A DNA stretch of 41,328 nucleotides from Deltaproteobacteria bacterium (GCA_024280485.1 JAJRQB010000127.1:1-41328); one strand, 5' to 3'. Positions 18,299 to 28,224 are shown, counted from the first letter of the stretch. The notes: generated by a model not told the origin, from the sequence alone. Program-made: numbers and translations.

Positions 18299-19426
18299 TT
18301 AGTCGTGATGATTTGTCAGTATCTCGCGCGCAGAATTGAAGTTACTGCGGTAGTGACGAATTTCGAGAATAGCAATTTTAATGACACTGGCGATCGGAAC
18401 CCCGATGATCATGCCGAGGACACCATAGAGTTTACCGCCCATGACAATGGCCAGAATAACCCAGAGGGGATGTAGGTTTGAAACACGAGAAATAAGAATC
18501 GGAATCAGGATGAAATTATCGAGGATCACCTGGGCGATCAAAAGATAAACACAGAAAATCCACCAGAACTGTGGACCGGCACCTAGGTCGACCAGGGCAA
18601 TGACCAGACCGGGAATCATGCCGACGATTGGACCGATGTAGGGGACAAGATTCGTTACGCCAGCAATTACACCTAGTAGGGGAGCATAACGGATATCGGT
18701 TAATGATAGCCCAAGCCAGACAACAAGGCCGATCAGCATCGCTTCAAGGATGCGGCCACGAATAAAATTCGCAAGCTGCCAACTGACGTGATCGTAAATA
18801 TCGAGGACCATTTCAAAGTAGCGGTTGGGTGTGAGGGAGATCAGATTACGCATGATGCGACGGCTATCACGTAGAAAGAAGAATGAGAAAAGTGGTACTA
18901 GCAGGAACAGGCTACCAATCCTCATTGCTGAGCGAGGAGTCTCTAGCAGAATAAGACCTAAAAATTCCTGAGCCCATTGGCGAACTTTCCCGGAGATATC
19001 ATAGTTCTCAAGGTAGGGGAATTGATTGTGTACGCTTGCAAGTAAACTGTTTAGATATTCAAGAACTCTAGAGATATAGCGTGGGAAATCGGCTTGTAAA
19101 GCATCGAGCATGCTCCGCCAGTTGGGCGGGCCGATCAGTGTCAGCAGGAGGATGAATACAATTAGAAAAATGGCATAGACTGCGAAAATACTTGTAGTGC
19201 GGCTGATTTGAGTGCGCTCGAAAAACTGTACTAAAGGGTCAAGCAGAAATGTGACAATAAGAGAGAGTAGGACTGGCAGAAAAAGACCACTGGTTGCAGT
19301 CTCTACCCACTCAACAATTGTTGATGCTGACGAAAAAATGGTAATGCCCGTAGCAATACCGGCACTTAAAACGAGAAACAGGACCAGGTTTTTTGCACGT
19401 CCGGTAGGACGCGGCAAGGCTGTCAT
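18299..19426 (-). CDS. AI-2E family transporter
   Basis: Polytopic membrane protein of the PerM/TqsA/AI-2E exporter family, 375 aa, with about eight predicted membrane segments. Conserved features include LLSLIVTFLLDPLVQFFER near the N-terminus and GVTNLVPYIGPIVGMIPG in the C-terminal half. Substrates vary widely in this family (quorum signals, Na+/H+, folded-protein export claims), so none is assigned. Its ATG overlaps the stop of the cyclic-nucleotide-binding gene (ATGA), implying translational coupling. No clear terminator follows. Confidence 0.9.
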   Translation of the reverse strand: MTALPRPTGRAKNLVLFLVLSAGIATGITIFSSASTIVEWVETATSGLFLPVLLSLIVTFLLDPLVQFFERTQISRTTSIFAVYAIFLIVFILLLTLIGPPNWRSMLDALQADFPRYISRVLEYLNSLLASVHNQFPYLENYDISGKVRQWAQEFLGLILLETPRSAMRIGSLFLLVPLFSFFFLRDSRRIMRNLISLTPNRYFEMVLDIYDHVSWQLANFIRGRILEAMLIGLVVWLGLSLTDIRYAPLLGVIAGVTNLVPYIGPIVGMIPGLVIALVDLGAGPQFWWIFCVYLLIAQVILDNFILIPILISRVSNLHPLWVILAIVMGGKLYGVLGMIIGVPIASVIKIAILEIRHYRSNFNSAREILTNHHD

Positions 19427-19950
19427 GGTTGGTCCTTATTGACCGAATCGAGATGGGCGTAACTTTGTTCACGCAGACGTAGGCCTGCATGTTGTAAGCG
19501 TTCACTGAGAACTCTCGTTAGGCCAAGCAGAATCTTTGAGGCTATCGCTGGATGTTTGCGGATCGCATCTAGAACGTCGGCACGGAATAAACCAACAAGA
19601 ACCGTCTGCTCGGTCGCGGTTGCGGTTGCAATCCGGTGTTTGGGTGTGGTCAGGGCAATTTCACCAAAGAAATCACCGGTCTCAAGATCTGCTTGAATCT
19701 GGTCTTGTCCCTGCTCATCTTTCATCTCAATACGAACTTTGCCAGAGCGGATAATGTACATCCCTGAGCCGATATCCCCTTCACTGAAGACGGTTTCGCC
19801 AGGATTGTAATTGCGGATATGGACAAGGGTCGCCAGAAAACTGAGATCTCGACGGCCAAGGTTGGCGAAGGTCGGAACTGTGCCGAGAAAGTAGGCGAGA
19901 GTGCCCTCGTAACCAGGCTTGCGGAAAATGTTACTCCATAACGGATTCAC
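19423..19950 (-). CDS. cyclic nucleotide-binding domain protein
   Basis: 175-aa protein with one cNMP-binding (Crp-like) beta-roll, about residues 30-150. The phosphate-binding cassette is represented by GDFFGEIALTTPKHRIATATA, split here by family logic into the FGEIAL helix and the TPKHRIATA strand. No helix-turn-helix follows, so it is not a Crp-type transcription factor but probably a sensor or regulatory subunit. It overlaps the AI-2E transporter gene by 4 bases, so it may control that transporter. It is divergent from uvrC across about 170 bases. Confidence 0.88.
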   Translation of the reverse strand: MNPLWSNIFRKPGYEGTLAYFLGTVPTFANLGRRDLSFLATLVHIRNYNPGETVFSEGDIGSGMYIIRSGKVRIEMKDEQGQDQIQADLETGDFFGEIALTTPKHRIATATATEQTVLVGLFRADVLDAIRKHPAIASKILLGLTRVLSERLQHAGLRLREQSYAHLDSVNKDQP

Positions 19951-20121
19951 CGTCAGACCTCCCGAATATGCAGCGCTCGTAGCTGCAGATAACAGTTGAT
20001 TACATTTAAGGGGTTACTGTATACCAATCGAAGATACAATATCCAGAAAAAACAGATGGTTGAGGAGATAGTCACAGACTTTCCTTTTCGATTACTGAAA
20101 ATTGGATTATCCTGCCAATCT

Positions 20122-21954
20122 ATGACGAAACTCGATCCATCCAACTATCCAACCGGTCCAGGCGTTTATTTGATGAAAGACGCCGAGGGCCTGATCCTCT
20201 ATATCGGAAAGGCTAAGAATCTGCGGGCCCGTTTGCGCAGTTACTTTGTTCCCGGCGGTGATGGCCGTGCACAGATTCCTCTGCTGATGGCTAAGGTTAT
20301 AGCTATAGAGGTGATCCTGACCGACACTGAAAAAGAGGCGTTGCTGCTCGAAAATAACCTGATCAAGAAACACCATCCGCGCTACAACATCGATTTGCGT
20401 GATGACAAGACCTATGTCTCCGTGCGCCTCGACCTGCGTGAAGAGTTTCCGGCTTTACAGGTCGTGCGACTGGTGCACAATGATGGTGCCCTTTACTTTG
20501 GCCCCTATTCATCCGCTGGGGCCATCCGTCAAACTCTCAAAGAAATTTTCCGGGTGTTCCCTTTGCGCCATTCAAAGATTGAACGTTGTCGTCTGCGCGG
20601 GCGACCCTGTCTTTTCCATCAGATCGGACAGTGCAGTGCGCCGTGCCATGGGAAGATTTCAGTCGAGGATTATGGTCAATTGGTGAAGGGGGTGGTTGCA
20701 CTTTTATCAGGCCGTGATCCTGAAGTTTTGCAGTTGCTCAGGCAGAGGAGGACTGAGGCGGCAGCAGCCATGCATTTTGAGGAGGCAGCACGACTGCGCG
20801 ATCAGGTTCGTGCTATTGAACGCAGCGTTGAACATCAGTCTGTTGCAGAACTTGGTGGCGGAGATCAGGATGTTCTTGGCCTCCAACGCGATGGTGGTGA
20901 AGTCGAAGTCTTATTACTTTTTGTGCGGCAAGGAAAATTGTTGGGAAAGCGCAGCTGGTCGGTTGAGTGGCGTCTCGATATTAATGAGCTGATCTCAGAT
21001 TTTCTCCGTCAATATTATGGGAGCGGGGTCATTATCCCCGATCAGATCTTGCTGCCTGAATCGCTTGATGACGCTGAATTGCTTGGCGATTGGTTGACCG
21101 AGATGCGTGGCAAAAGAGTGCAGATTTCTACGCCGCAGCGAGGTGATAAAAAACGGATGGTCCTGATGGCCTGTCGCAATGCTGAGGATGAAAAACGACA
21201 GCGTGGCAGCAAGAAAGAGGCTCGGAATAAAGTCCTTGAGGAGATCCGACAACGGTTTTATCTGCCCGCACTGCCTCAGCGCATCGAATGTTTCGATATT
21301 TCAAACATTCAGGGGGCATATTCGGTTGGAAGTATGGCGGTGTTGCTTGATGGTGAGGCTGCCCCGAAAGAGTACCGTCGTTACAAGATAAAAACCGTGG
21401 AAGGCGCAGACGATTATGCCTCCCTGACTGAGGTCTTACGGCGCAGATTGGTGCGAGGTCAGGCTGAAGGAAATCTTCCACAAATGATTCTGATTGATGG
21501 TGGTAAGGGCCAACTCGGCGTATTGGCTCAGGTCATCGACGAGCTTGATCTCGGCAAGACGATTGGAATTGCCGGTATCGCCAAGAGTCGGATTATTGCC
21601 AATGTGCGCGGCAAGGTCGTTGAGAAGAGTGAAGAAAGGTTTTTTATCCCCGGCCGGAAAAACCCGATTAGCCTGCGCAGTGGCTCGCCAGTTCTGTATA
21701 TGCTTGAGCGCCTGCGTGATGAAACTCACCGCTTTGCGATTACCTACCACCGCAAGCTGCGCAGCAAGGCGACCCTGCGTTCCAGCCTTGAAGATATCCC
21801 CGGAGTTGGCCCCGCGCGACGCAAAGCTCTGTTAAAGCACTTTGGCAGCCTTAAACAGATTCGTGCTGCCAGTCTGGAAGAGTTATGTCGGATGCCAGGG
21901 CTGTCCGAGCAATTAGCACAAACGATCTACCAGTTTTTAATGACCAGAAAGTGA
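20122..21954 (+). CDS. uvrC: excinuclease ABC subunit C
   Basis: Makes the dual incisions in nucleotide excision repair. The N-terminal GIY-YIG domain reads PTGPGVYLMKD and LYIGKAKNLRAR. A UVR motif (MHFEEAARLRDQVRAIE) is central, the RNase-H-like domain contains ECFDISNIQG and LIDGGKGQL, and a C-terminal HhH pair reads LEDIPGVGPARRKALLKHFG. The reading frame is open from 19996, but I start at ATG 20122 because the family begins about 10 residues before PTGPGVYL; this gives 610 aa. No good Shine-Dalgarno is seen there, so GTG/ATG alternatives upstream (e.g. 20056) remain possible. The gene is convergent with the broken dehydrogenase gene, 14 bases away. Confidence 0.96.
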   Translation: MTKLDPSNYPTGPGVYLMKDAEGLILYIGKAKNLRARLRSYFVPGGDGRAQIPLLMAKVIAIEVILTDTEKEALLLENNLIKKHHPRYNIDLRDDKTYVSVRLDLREEFPALQVVRLVHNDGALYFGPYSSAGAIRQTLKEIFRVFPLRHSKIERCRLRGRPCLFHQIGQCSAPCHGKISVEDYGQLVKGVVALLSGRDPEVLQLLRQRRTEAAAAMHFEEAARLRDQVRAIERSVEHQSVAELGGGDQDVLGLQRDGGEVEVLLLFVRQGKLLGKRSWSVEWRLDINELISDFLRQYYGSGVIIPDQILLPESLDDAELLGDWLTEMRGKRVQISTPQRGDKKRMVLMACRNAEDEKRQRGSKKEARNKVLEEIRQRFYLPALPQRIECFDISNIQGAYSVGSMAVLLDGEAAPKEYRRYKIKTVEGADDYASLTEVLRRRLVRGQAEGNLPQMILIDGGKGQLGVLAQVIDELDLGKTIGIAGIAKSRIIANVRGKVVEKSEERFFIPGRKNPISLRSGSPVLYMLERLRDETHRFAITYHRKLRSKATLRSSLEDIPGVGPARRKALLKHFGSLKQIRAASLEELCRMPGLSEQLAQTIYQFLMTRK

Positions 21955-21968
21955 TATAAAAACCAGGT

Positions 21969-22661
21969 TTACCAATCGCGTTCCTGGCCGCAGTAGTCGT
22001 AAAATTTGCCGTTATCTTTGTAAGACAAGCCGAGCAAAACTTTATGCAGTCCGGTAGCGCTTTCAGTCGGGCTCACTGGAGCCTGTGGTCCGCCCATACT
22101 GGTGTGCACCCAACCGGGATGCAACAATACGCAGGCAATACTACGATCTGCCAAGTCGATTGAAAGCCCTTTTATAACCATATGGGTGGCAGCTTTCGAG
22201 GCGCGGTACGCGTAATCGCCGCCGGCGCTGTTTTGAGAAACGCATCCCATGGAGGTCCCCATGGTTGCCAGTATCCGTTTTTCGCTACGGGCTAGCTGTT
22301 CGACAAAAGCCAGCGCCATCTGCATGGGGGCGATACTGTTGATGCGATAAGTTTCGAGCCAGCCCTTTACGTTCGAAAGTTCCAGATTGGTAGGGCGTGG
22401 TCCAAAAATACCAGCATTATTAACAAGAATGTCGATAGATTCCGATTTGAGTTCCGTTGCCAGTTTTTTAATCTGTATCGAATTTGAAATATCTAGCTGA
22501 TGGATGCTGAGTTTGCTATAAGAACAACTTAGTTCCTTGAGCTAGTCGGCTTGTTCTGGCTGTCTGCAACAGGCGTGAACTCGCCAGTCGCCTTGAACGA
22601 ACTGCCGAACAAGCTCTAAACCAATGCCTCGGTTGCAACCGGTAATGAGTATAGTAGGCAT
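21969..22661 (-). pseudogene. short-chain dehydrogenase/reductase interrupted by one amber codon
   Basis: A full 230-codon SDR frame is readable on the minus strand from ATG at 22661 to the stop at 21969, with one in-frame TAG at 22542-22544 (codon 40). Before it stands the cofactor loop ITGCNRGIG; after it come LVNNAGIFGPRP and the catalytic YxxxK as YRASK, then HPGWVHTSMGG. No frameshift is needed. The TAG lies in PEQAD(stop)LKEL, where relatives carry a charged residue, so a single base change from GAG, AAG or CAG explains it. It may be a fresh pseudogene, a sequencing error, or read through. The downstream 118-aa open segment lacks the NAD site and should not work alone. Confidence 0.85.
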
Positions 22662-22784
22662 TTATGCGCTCCGCTTCTGTTTCATTTTGAGCTGCGTATA
22701 GTTCAGCTTTAGGGTAACATATTGGCCAGACATGGTGCGACTGGGTAGTCGCGTGGATTACTGTAGAAAGACGGAGTTGTCATT

Positions 22785-23231
22785 ATGATCGTTGATCGCC
22801 TTGAAAACATTCAGACATATCAACCCCTTGGCCGAAGAATTTCTGTTGCTCTGGCTTATCTTCAAACAACGGATTTCTCTCAGTTTGAGATAGGAGAATA
22901 TCCTATAGAGGGGAAGGATATCTTTGCGATTGTTAACGACTACGCTCTGAAACCGGAGACAGAAGGTCGCCTCGAGGCGCATCGAGAATATGTTGATATT
23001 CAGTTTCTTGCGCAGGGGGGGGAATCGATCGGCTATGTTCCTTATCGTGAGCAACAGATGATTTCAGAATACAACGCTGAAGGCGATTACGCTTTTTACG
23101 CGGGCACATCTTCATTGATCAGACTTGAACAGGGAATGTTCGCGATATTTTTTCCGGAAGATTTGCATATGCCGGGGATTGGTGATCCCAACGAAAGAGT
23201 CCGGAAGGTCGTCGTTAAGATCAGAAGGTGA
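22785..23231 (+). CDS. YhcH/YiaL/EbgC family protein
   Basis: 148-aa cupin-like protein of the YhcH/YiaL (DUF386) family. Family members in E. coli lie in sialic-acid and sugar operons and bind a metal. The visible family patterns are EAHREYVDIQFLAQGGESIGY and the metal-site region FFPEDLHMPGI. The start ATG 22785 has CGGAG upstream. No sugar genes adjoin it here, so the substrate is unknown; it is a stand-alone gene between the broken SDR and the chemoreceptor. A 123-base gap upstream shows nothing recognisable. Confidence 0.88.
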   Translation: MIVDRLENIQTYQPLGRRISVALAYLQTTDFSQFEIGEYPIEGKDIFAIVNDYALKPETEGRLEAHREYVDIQFLAQGGESIGYVPYREQQMISEYNAEGDYAFYAGTSSLIRLEQGMFAIFFPEDLHMPGIGDPNERVRKVVVKIRR

Positions 23232-23233
23232 AG

Positions 23234-23264
23234 ATGGCCCGAAACGCAAGACGCTCCGGGCCAT
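23234..23264. terminator. hairpin between convergent yhcH-like and chemoreceptor genes
   Basis: Stem ATGGCCCG (23234-23241) / CGGGCCAT (23257-23264), starting 3 bases after the yhcH-like stop and facing the end of the chemoreceptor gene. There is no T-tract on either side, so termination is possible but weakly supported. Confidence 0.4.
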
Positions 23265-23295
23265 GAGGGATTTACAGCTATTTGTTTGAGTCAGA

Positions 23296-25110
23296 TCAGT
23301 ATTTGCCGAACTCTGTGTCATCCAGTGCAATAATTTGAGCACCTCCTGATTGGCACTGTTGCGGTTGTTCCTGTATACCACCCCAGCCTTCAGCTTGAAT
23401 GTGCGGTTTCACGGCAACCGGAACTGCGACCTGGCGCTGGACTGTTTGCTTGAGGCGGAAACGGTGTAGCATCCCTTGTAACTGAGCAGCCTGTCCCGAA
23501 AGTTCCTCTGCGCTGGCTGCGCTCTCTTCGGCATTTGCGGTGTTTTGTTGAGTCACCGTGTCGATCTGTTCGATCCCCAGGTTGATCTGCTCGATCCCGT
23601 TGGCTTGCTCATCTGAAGACGAGGCGATCTCCTCAGCCAAGTCCGAAACCTTGGTGACTTGTTCAGATATCTTCTGCAGCGATTCGGCGGTATCTTTGGC
23701 GATAACTGTACCGTTTGCGGTTTTTAGTACCGAGCCTTCGATCAACTCGGTTGTTTCCTGTGCAGCTTTGGCACTGCGGGCCGCAAGGTTACGTACCTCT
23801 TCGGCGACAACCGCAAAACCCTTGCCATGCTGGCCGGCACGGGCCGCTTCGACTGCGGCATTCAGCGCCAGCAGGTTCGTCTGGAAGGCGATTTCGTCGA
23901 TGACCTTGATGATCTTGCTGATACTCTGTCCCGCCAAGTTGATCTCGTCCATGGCTCCAATCATCTTATGCATCTGTAAATTACCCGTGTCGACCGCGCT
24001 CTGGGCGTCAGTGGAAAGATGATTGACCTGGTTGGCGTTAGCCGCGTTCTGTCTGGTTTGCGAGGTCAGTACGGTCAGTGAACTACTGATTTCCTCAAGA
24101 GAACTGGCTGATTCTGTGGCGCCCTGCGAGAGGGACTGGGATGAGTCGCTGACATGGACGCTGCCAGCAGCGATCTGGACCCCGGCAGATTGGATCTGGC
24201 CCATCACATCATTCAGCTGAACTTCGAGCTGTTTGAGAGACCCACGGATCTCATCGTGCTCATCATGCGGGGGGATATCGAAGGTCAGATCGCCATTGGC
24301 GAGTTTTTGCAGGGAACCGACCAGCTCATTCTGCAAGCTGTCGGCGAAACGGTCCATCGCACTGGCCATCCGTCCGACTTCGTCATACTGATTCATATTG
24401 AGGCGTGTGCCAAGGTGGCCCCGCTCCATCTCTTCAATCATCTCTACGGCGCGATGCATCGGGCGCGAAACCATGCGTGCCAGAAAGAAGACCAACCCGC
24501 CTGAGATCAGAATCGCTGTCAGGAGTAACGCCATCACTGTCCAGAAAATCTGGTTGACCACGGCGTTGAGATCGTCGATGTAGAGGCCGCTGCCGATGAC
24601 CCAGTTCCAGGCCGGGACAAATTTGACGTAGGAAATTTTGGCCACCGGTTCTTCACTCCCCGGTTTCGGCCAGTAGTAATCGACGAAGCCTGCGCCATCC
24701 TTGGTGGCCTTGTTGGTGAATTCGACGAACAGATATTTGCCTGTTGGATCCTTGATTGCGCTCAGATCCTTGCCATCGAGTGCCGGTTTGATCGGGTGCA
24801 TGATCATTTTCGGGACGGTATCATTAATCCAAAAATAACCATCATTGCCATAACGGAGCTTTTTTACTGCAGCCATTGCTTGTGTTTGTGCCTCTTCGCG
24901 CGAAAGCTGACCTGATTTTTCAAGTTCGGTGTAATGGTCGACAACGCTCCATGCGGTTTCAATTGCAATGGTTAGTTCACGCTGACGCCCTTCATAGAGG
25001 TTGTCGCGGTACTGGCCATAGAGTGTGAGTAAACTCACAGTGAAAATAGCGATCAACAGGGTTGTCACGACGTAGATCTTCTTGCCGATGTTCAGATTTT
25101 TGATGTTCAT
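23296..25110 (-). CDS. methyl-accepting chemotaxis protein with single Cache sensor
   Basis: 604-aa chemoreceptor. TM1 is about residues 13-31 and TM2 about 190-212. The periplasmic loop between them contains a single Cache (sCache_2-like) domain with [23 protein letters not shown] follows, ending in [11 protein letters not shown], with a second HAMP-like helix pair after GDLTFDI. The signalling tip is [21 protein letters not shown] followed by [18 protein letters not shown]. The C-terminus is a flexible Gln-rich linker and a conserved-looking tail [13 protein letters not shown] 25110 is preceded by AGGGGGT. Ligand is unknown; sCache_2 domains often bind small organic acids. Confidence 0.95.
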   Translation of the reverse strand: MNIKNLNIGKKIYVVTTLLIAIFTVSLLTLYGQYRDNLYEGRQRELTIAIETAWSVVDHYTELEKSGQLSREEAQTQAMAAVKKLRYGNDGYFWINDTVPKMIMHPIKPALDGKDLSAIKDPTGKYLFVEFTNKATKDGAGFVDYYWPKPGSEEPVAKISYVKFVPAWNWVIGSGLYIDDLNAVVNQIFWTVMALLLTAILISGGLVFFLARMVSRPMHRAVEMIEEMERGHLGTRLNMNQYDEVGRMASAMDRFADSLQNELVGSLQKLANGDLTFDIPPHDEHDEIRGSLKQLEVQLNDVMGQIQSAGVQIAAGSVHVSDSSQSLSQGATESASSLEEISSSLTVLTSQTRQNAANANQVNHLSTDAQSAVDTGNLQMHKMIGAMDEINLAGQSISKIIKVIDEIAFQTNLLALNAAVEAARAGQHGKGFAVVAEEVRNLAARSAKAAQETTELIEGSVLKTANGTVIAKDTAESLQKISEQVTKVSDLAEEIASSSDEQANGIEQINLGIEQIDTVTQQNTANAEESAASAEELSGQAAQLQGMLHRFRLKQTVQRQVAVPVAVKPHIQAEGWGGIQEQPQQCQSGGAQIIALDDTEFGKY

Positions 25111-25297
25111 TGTTTACCCCCTCTGGTGTTAACTGAGACTGTGTTCTTGACTGCAGCTGTACGAACATGAGTGATTGTTCTGTGCGAATTGTTGATACTT
25201 GGGATAGTGAGGGAACCTTAGCAGGCTATTGGTAATTCTCAATGTATTTAATTTAATTGCACACGTTTTGGGAGGACAAGGTGTGGGCGGAATACAT

Positions 25298-25335
25298 ATA
25301 AAAAAGGCCCCCGGAGATTTTTCCGGAGGCCTTTT
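25298..25335 (-). terminator. Rho-independent terminator after the OB-fold-like lipoprotein gene
   Basis: Nearly perfect 14-base stem, 25302-25315 with 25322-25335 (one C/A mismatch), 6-base loop. On the minus strand a run of Ts follows. Because T-rich bases flank it on both sides, it could work in both directions, although the only gene ending into it is the minus-strand lipoprotein. Confidence 0.9.
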
Positions 25336-25375
25336 GATTTGTGCTTATGTCCGCCCGAAATCGGGCCGATAGTTT

Positions 25376-26149
25376 TTATTCAACGGTGACCTTAGCGTCC
25401 TCAATGATCAAGGCATATTTGTAACCGTAGCCAAAGTCTTTGTCGAGAGTGACCTTGCCGGTCAACAGAACAGTATCGCCGACCTGGGCTTCAGTTGCAG
25501 TGGTTACGGTGATGTCATTGCTGCCATCGGCAGCATCGCCGCTTCCGTCCTGTACGTGTAACCAGTTTTTACCCATGATCTGAGCATTGTACTTGACGAC
25601 CTTACCGCGCAGGGTAACTTCCTGTCCGGAAAGATCAGCTTTACCTGAATTGACTTCGGCAACAGTTGTACCATCAGTAGCCTTGGTAATCCCGGTGAAA
25701 TCTACCGCAGCAGTTGCGGTAGCTGCGACCTGTGTGTTTGGATGACCCTCAGGCAGCGCACCATCAATAGCTGGTGCGGCTGAGGCGACTGGAGCATTCG
25801 GGTTTAGAATCGAATCAACGAAGTAGACGACTTCGAAGTCACGATCAAGCGACTTGCTGTGGTAGTTGTTCATCGGCATCCCGTCAGGAACAATGACATT
25901 GTCACCGACTGCAACGCTGAATTCTGGAGCGGCTGCCCAGACTTTTTGCTGGCCGTCATCGACCTGCACGTAGGTATAACCTGCAGCGTTCATGGTTTCA
26001 AGAACGGTACCGGTAATGCCGGCAGCTTGAGCAGCAGGTGCCTGAGCTTGAGCGGCAGGAGCCTCAACTTTGGGAGCTTCCTCTTTGCTACAGGCAGACA
26101 GAGACAGAGCAGCAAGACTTACGACGAGAAATACAAGGATTCTTTTCAC
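25376..26149 (-). CDS. lipoprotein with tandem OB-fold-like (NrfJ-related) domains
   Basis: 257-aa exported lipoprotein. The signal peptide ends in the lipobox LSAC (Cys20), followed by an Ala/Pro-rich linker. Two beta-rich segments follow: about 42-112 (ITGTVLETMNAAGYTYVQVDDG, a pattern shared with NrfJ-type proteins) and about 150-257 (VTLRGKVVKYNAQIMGKNWLHVQDG, a nucleic-acid-binding-like OB fold). Function is unknown; NrfJ-like proteins accompany cytochromes in related bacteria. The start is GTG at 26149, with GAGG about 7 bases upstream. It is a single gene ending at a strong terminator. Confidence 0.82.
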   Translation of the reverse strand: MKRILVFLVVSLAALSLSACSKEEAPKVEAPAAQAQAPAAQAAGITGTVLETMNAAGYTYVQVDDGQQKVWAAAPEFSVAVGDNVIVPDGMPMNNYHSKSLDRDFEVVYFVDSILNPNAPVASAAPAIDGALPEGHPNTQVAATATAAVDFTGITKATDGTTVAEVNSGKADLSGQEVTLRGKVVKYNAQIMGKNWLHVQDGSGDAADGSNDITVTTATEAQVGDTVLLTGKVTLDKDFGYGYKYALIIEDAKVTVE

Positions 26150-26270
26150 AGTACATCCTCCAGCATGATGGTTTTGTTACCGTCGGGATGACGGACTTTT
26201 GTAATCGAGAGAAGATAGCACAAGAGAATCGGACGAAACAAGTAGGCAATGAACTCTCATTGGCAATTTA

Positions 26271-27770
26271 TTAGCTGTATGGTATCCGGTCAAATCGTCG
26301 ACATAGCTCCTTGAGGCGTCCTGCTACCTCCGGATCCAATTGATCTGATGTCATGCGCCAATTCCAGTTTCCGGTTGCCGTTCCGGGCAGATTCATGCGT
26401 GCTTTTCCACCCAATTTTAATAGGTCCTGCATTGGGATGATCGACATTCTGGCTGAACTGGCCAGGGCGCAGCGAATGAGTGGCCATGGCATTTCACGGC
26501 AGGTAGAATCAAGATAGTCACGCACTTTTTGCTTACCGTCAGTATCGAGAGCTTGCCACCATGCAAGACTCGTGGTGTTGTCATGTGTGCCAGTGTAGAC
26601 GACCGAGTTGCGGAGATGCTGGTGAGGCAGATATGGATTTTTAGGCCCGGAGTCGAAGGCAAATTGCAGAATTTTCATGCCAGGGAGTTGGAAGTGATCA
26701 CGAAGTTGTTCAACTGCGGGGGTGATGATGCCGAGATCCTCAGCAATCAGGGACAGTTCACCAAGCTCTTGCTGCATTCTCTCGAAAAAAACAGTTCCGG
26801 GGCCTGGCTGCCAAAAACCATTGATCGCAGTGGTTTCGGTTGCTGGTACGGCCCAGCAAGCTTCGAAGCCACGGAAGTGATCGATTCTGACCAGATCACA
26901 TTGCGCCAGATTCCACTGCAGGCGTGCTTTCCACCAGCTGTATCCATCCTGCGCTAAACGTTCCCAGTCATAGAGCGGGTTCCCCCATAATTGGCCGGTT
27001 GTGCTGAAATAGTCTGGCGGAACGCCAGCAACCAGTTGTGGCTGGCCTTGTTCATCAAGTTGGAATAAATCGCGGTTGGCCCAGACGTCGGCTGAATCCA
27101 GAGCGACAAAAATAGGCAGATCGCCAAAAATCTCGATACCTTGTTGATTGGCGTATTCTTTCAGGGCAAACCATTGCTCAAAAAATACAAACTGTAAGTA
27201 TTTTTCCTGAGAGATTTCGAGTTTTAGCTTGGTTCCCCATTGTCGTAGTGCGGACTCTTTACGATCACGAACTTCCACTGGCCAGTCCTGCCAGGCATTG
27301 TGGTTCTGTGCTTGACGCATGGCACGATAGAAAGCGTAATCATTGAGCCAACTGGCCTGCTGCTGGCAAAATTCAACAAAATTCAGGTGACGAACGCTGT
27401 CCTTTTTGTCTTCGAGAAAATTACGTGAGGCTTTTATTAACAGCGGGGTACGAACGTCATGACAACTTTGAAAATTGATACGGCTCGCTACGGTGCAGGG
27501 CGGAGGAAGATCTCCTTTGTTGAGATCACCGACTGCGACCAGTTGCGTCAGGCTGATCAAATCCGGATTGCCGGCAAAGGCAGAAAATGAGCTGTAGGGG
27601 CAGTCGCCGTAGCCGGTCGGTCCGAGCGGCAGGACCTGCCACACTGATTGGCCTGCAGCGACCAGAAAATCGACAAAGGTATAGGCCTCTTCACCGAGAG
27701 TGCCGAGCCCTTCTGGTCCTGCCAACGAGGTTGGATGGAGCAGGATGCCTGATTGACGGGTTCTTAGCAT
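26271..27770 (-). CDS. malQ: 4-alpha-glucanotransferase
   Basis: Amylomaltase (GH77) that transfers alpha-1,4-glucan segments in glycogen/maltodextrin metabolism. The catalytic triad is readable: nucleophile Asp297 in RIDHFRG, acid/base Glu344 in IAEDLG, and Asp397 in THDN. Spacing matches the Thermus enzyme as I remember it. The N-terminus RQSGILLHPTSL and the motif GDLPIFVALDSADVW are also diagnostic. Length 499 aa is the short bacterial form. ATG 27770 starts 10 bases after the stop of the DUF4019 gene, so the two are probably co-transcribed. Confidence 0.97.
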   Translation of the reverse strand: MLRTRQSGILLHPTSLAGPEGLGTLGEEAYTFVDFLVAAGQSVWQVLPLGPTGYGDCPYSSFSAFAGNPDLISLTQLVAVGDLNKGDLPPPCTVASRINFQSCHDVRTPLLIKASRNFLEDKKDSVRHLNFVEFCQQQASWLNDYAFYRAMRQAQNHNAWQDWPVEVRDRKESALRQWGTKLKLEISQEKYLQFVFFEQWFALKEYANQQGIEIFGDLPIFVALDSADVWANRDLFQLDEQGQPQLVAGVPPDYFSTTGQLWGNPLYDWERLAQDGYSWWKARLQWNLAQCDLVRIDHFRGFEACWAVPATETTAINGFWQPGPGTVFFERMQQELGELSLIAEDLGIITPAVEQLRDHFQLPGMKILQFAFDSGPKNPYLPHQHLRNSVVYTGTHDNTTSLAWWQALDTDGKQKVRDYLDSTCREMPWPLIRCALASSARMSIIPMQDLLKLGGKARMNLPGTATGNWNWRMTSDQLDPEVAGRLKELCRRFDRIPYS

Positions 27771-27780
27771 CTGACGTGAC

Positions 27781-28224
27781 CTACTTTATGAAGTATCCGA
27801 CAACTCGCCAGCGGCTATCTTCTTCCAGAACCAGATTGATGGTTTCTATCACTTCATCTTTTTTTTCAAAGGAGGAAGCATACATTAAGGTTAAATATTG
27901 GCCATCCGGGGCGCCTGGGGCCCAATCGGAGATGGATGAGTTGTCCTGCTTGCGGTTGTTCAGTTTGCCGACCTTGCTGCGCATCGCTGGTATCTGCTGG
28001 TTCCAGACCTCGAGAAAAATCTTCTCTCTCATCAAAGCGGAGGAACTCTCCCAGCTTTGCTCATATTTCTCAGCATCGACCAGGTGCAGAAAATCTTCTG
28101 CTGCCTCTGTCCCCGAAGTGAGAATCTGGGGGTCAATTTTTCTCGTAAGGGTTGGATACATCATCATCACGGCAATGGCAAGCAGCGCGACGAGGTGGAT
28201 GTGGTATTTCTTGGGGATGAGCAT
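27781..28224 (-). CDS. DUF4019 domain protein
   Basis: 147-aa protein with one N-terminal membrane anchor or uncleaved signal (about residues 8-25) and a DUF4019 domain. The family pattern is AAEDFLHLVDAEKYEQSWE, a long helix, then APGAPDGQYLTLMY and SRWRVVGYFIK at the very end. The domain's function is not known; the fold is expected to resemble NTF2-like pockets. It is upstream of malQ with a 10-base gap. The 180-base interval before it (28225-28404) probably carries the promoter, but I see no clear -35/-10. Confidence 0.85.
   Translation of the reverse strand: MLIPKKYHIHLVALLAIAVMMMYPTLTRKIDPQILTSGTEAAEDFLHLVDAEKYEQSWESSSALMREKIFLEVWNQQIPAMRSKVGKLNNRKQDNSSISDWAPGAPDGQYLTLMYASSFEKKDEVIETINLVLEEDSRWRVVGYFIK

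Noticed and set aside
22542-22544. TAG in the SDR gene as a pyrrolysine or recoded codon
   Set aside because: No pyrrolysine genes are in the window, the residue is in a non-catalytic surface region, and a simple point mutation explains it.
26180-26194. Terminator after malQ (CCGTC/GACGG hairpin)
   Set aside because: The T-run lies on the + strand side, while malQ runs on the minus strand; the stem is short and sits upstream of the lipoprotein gene.
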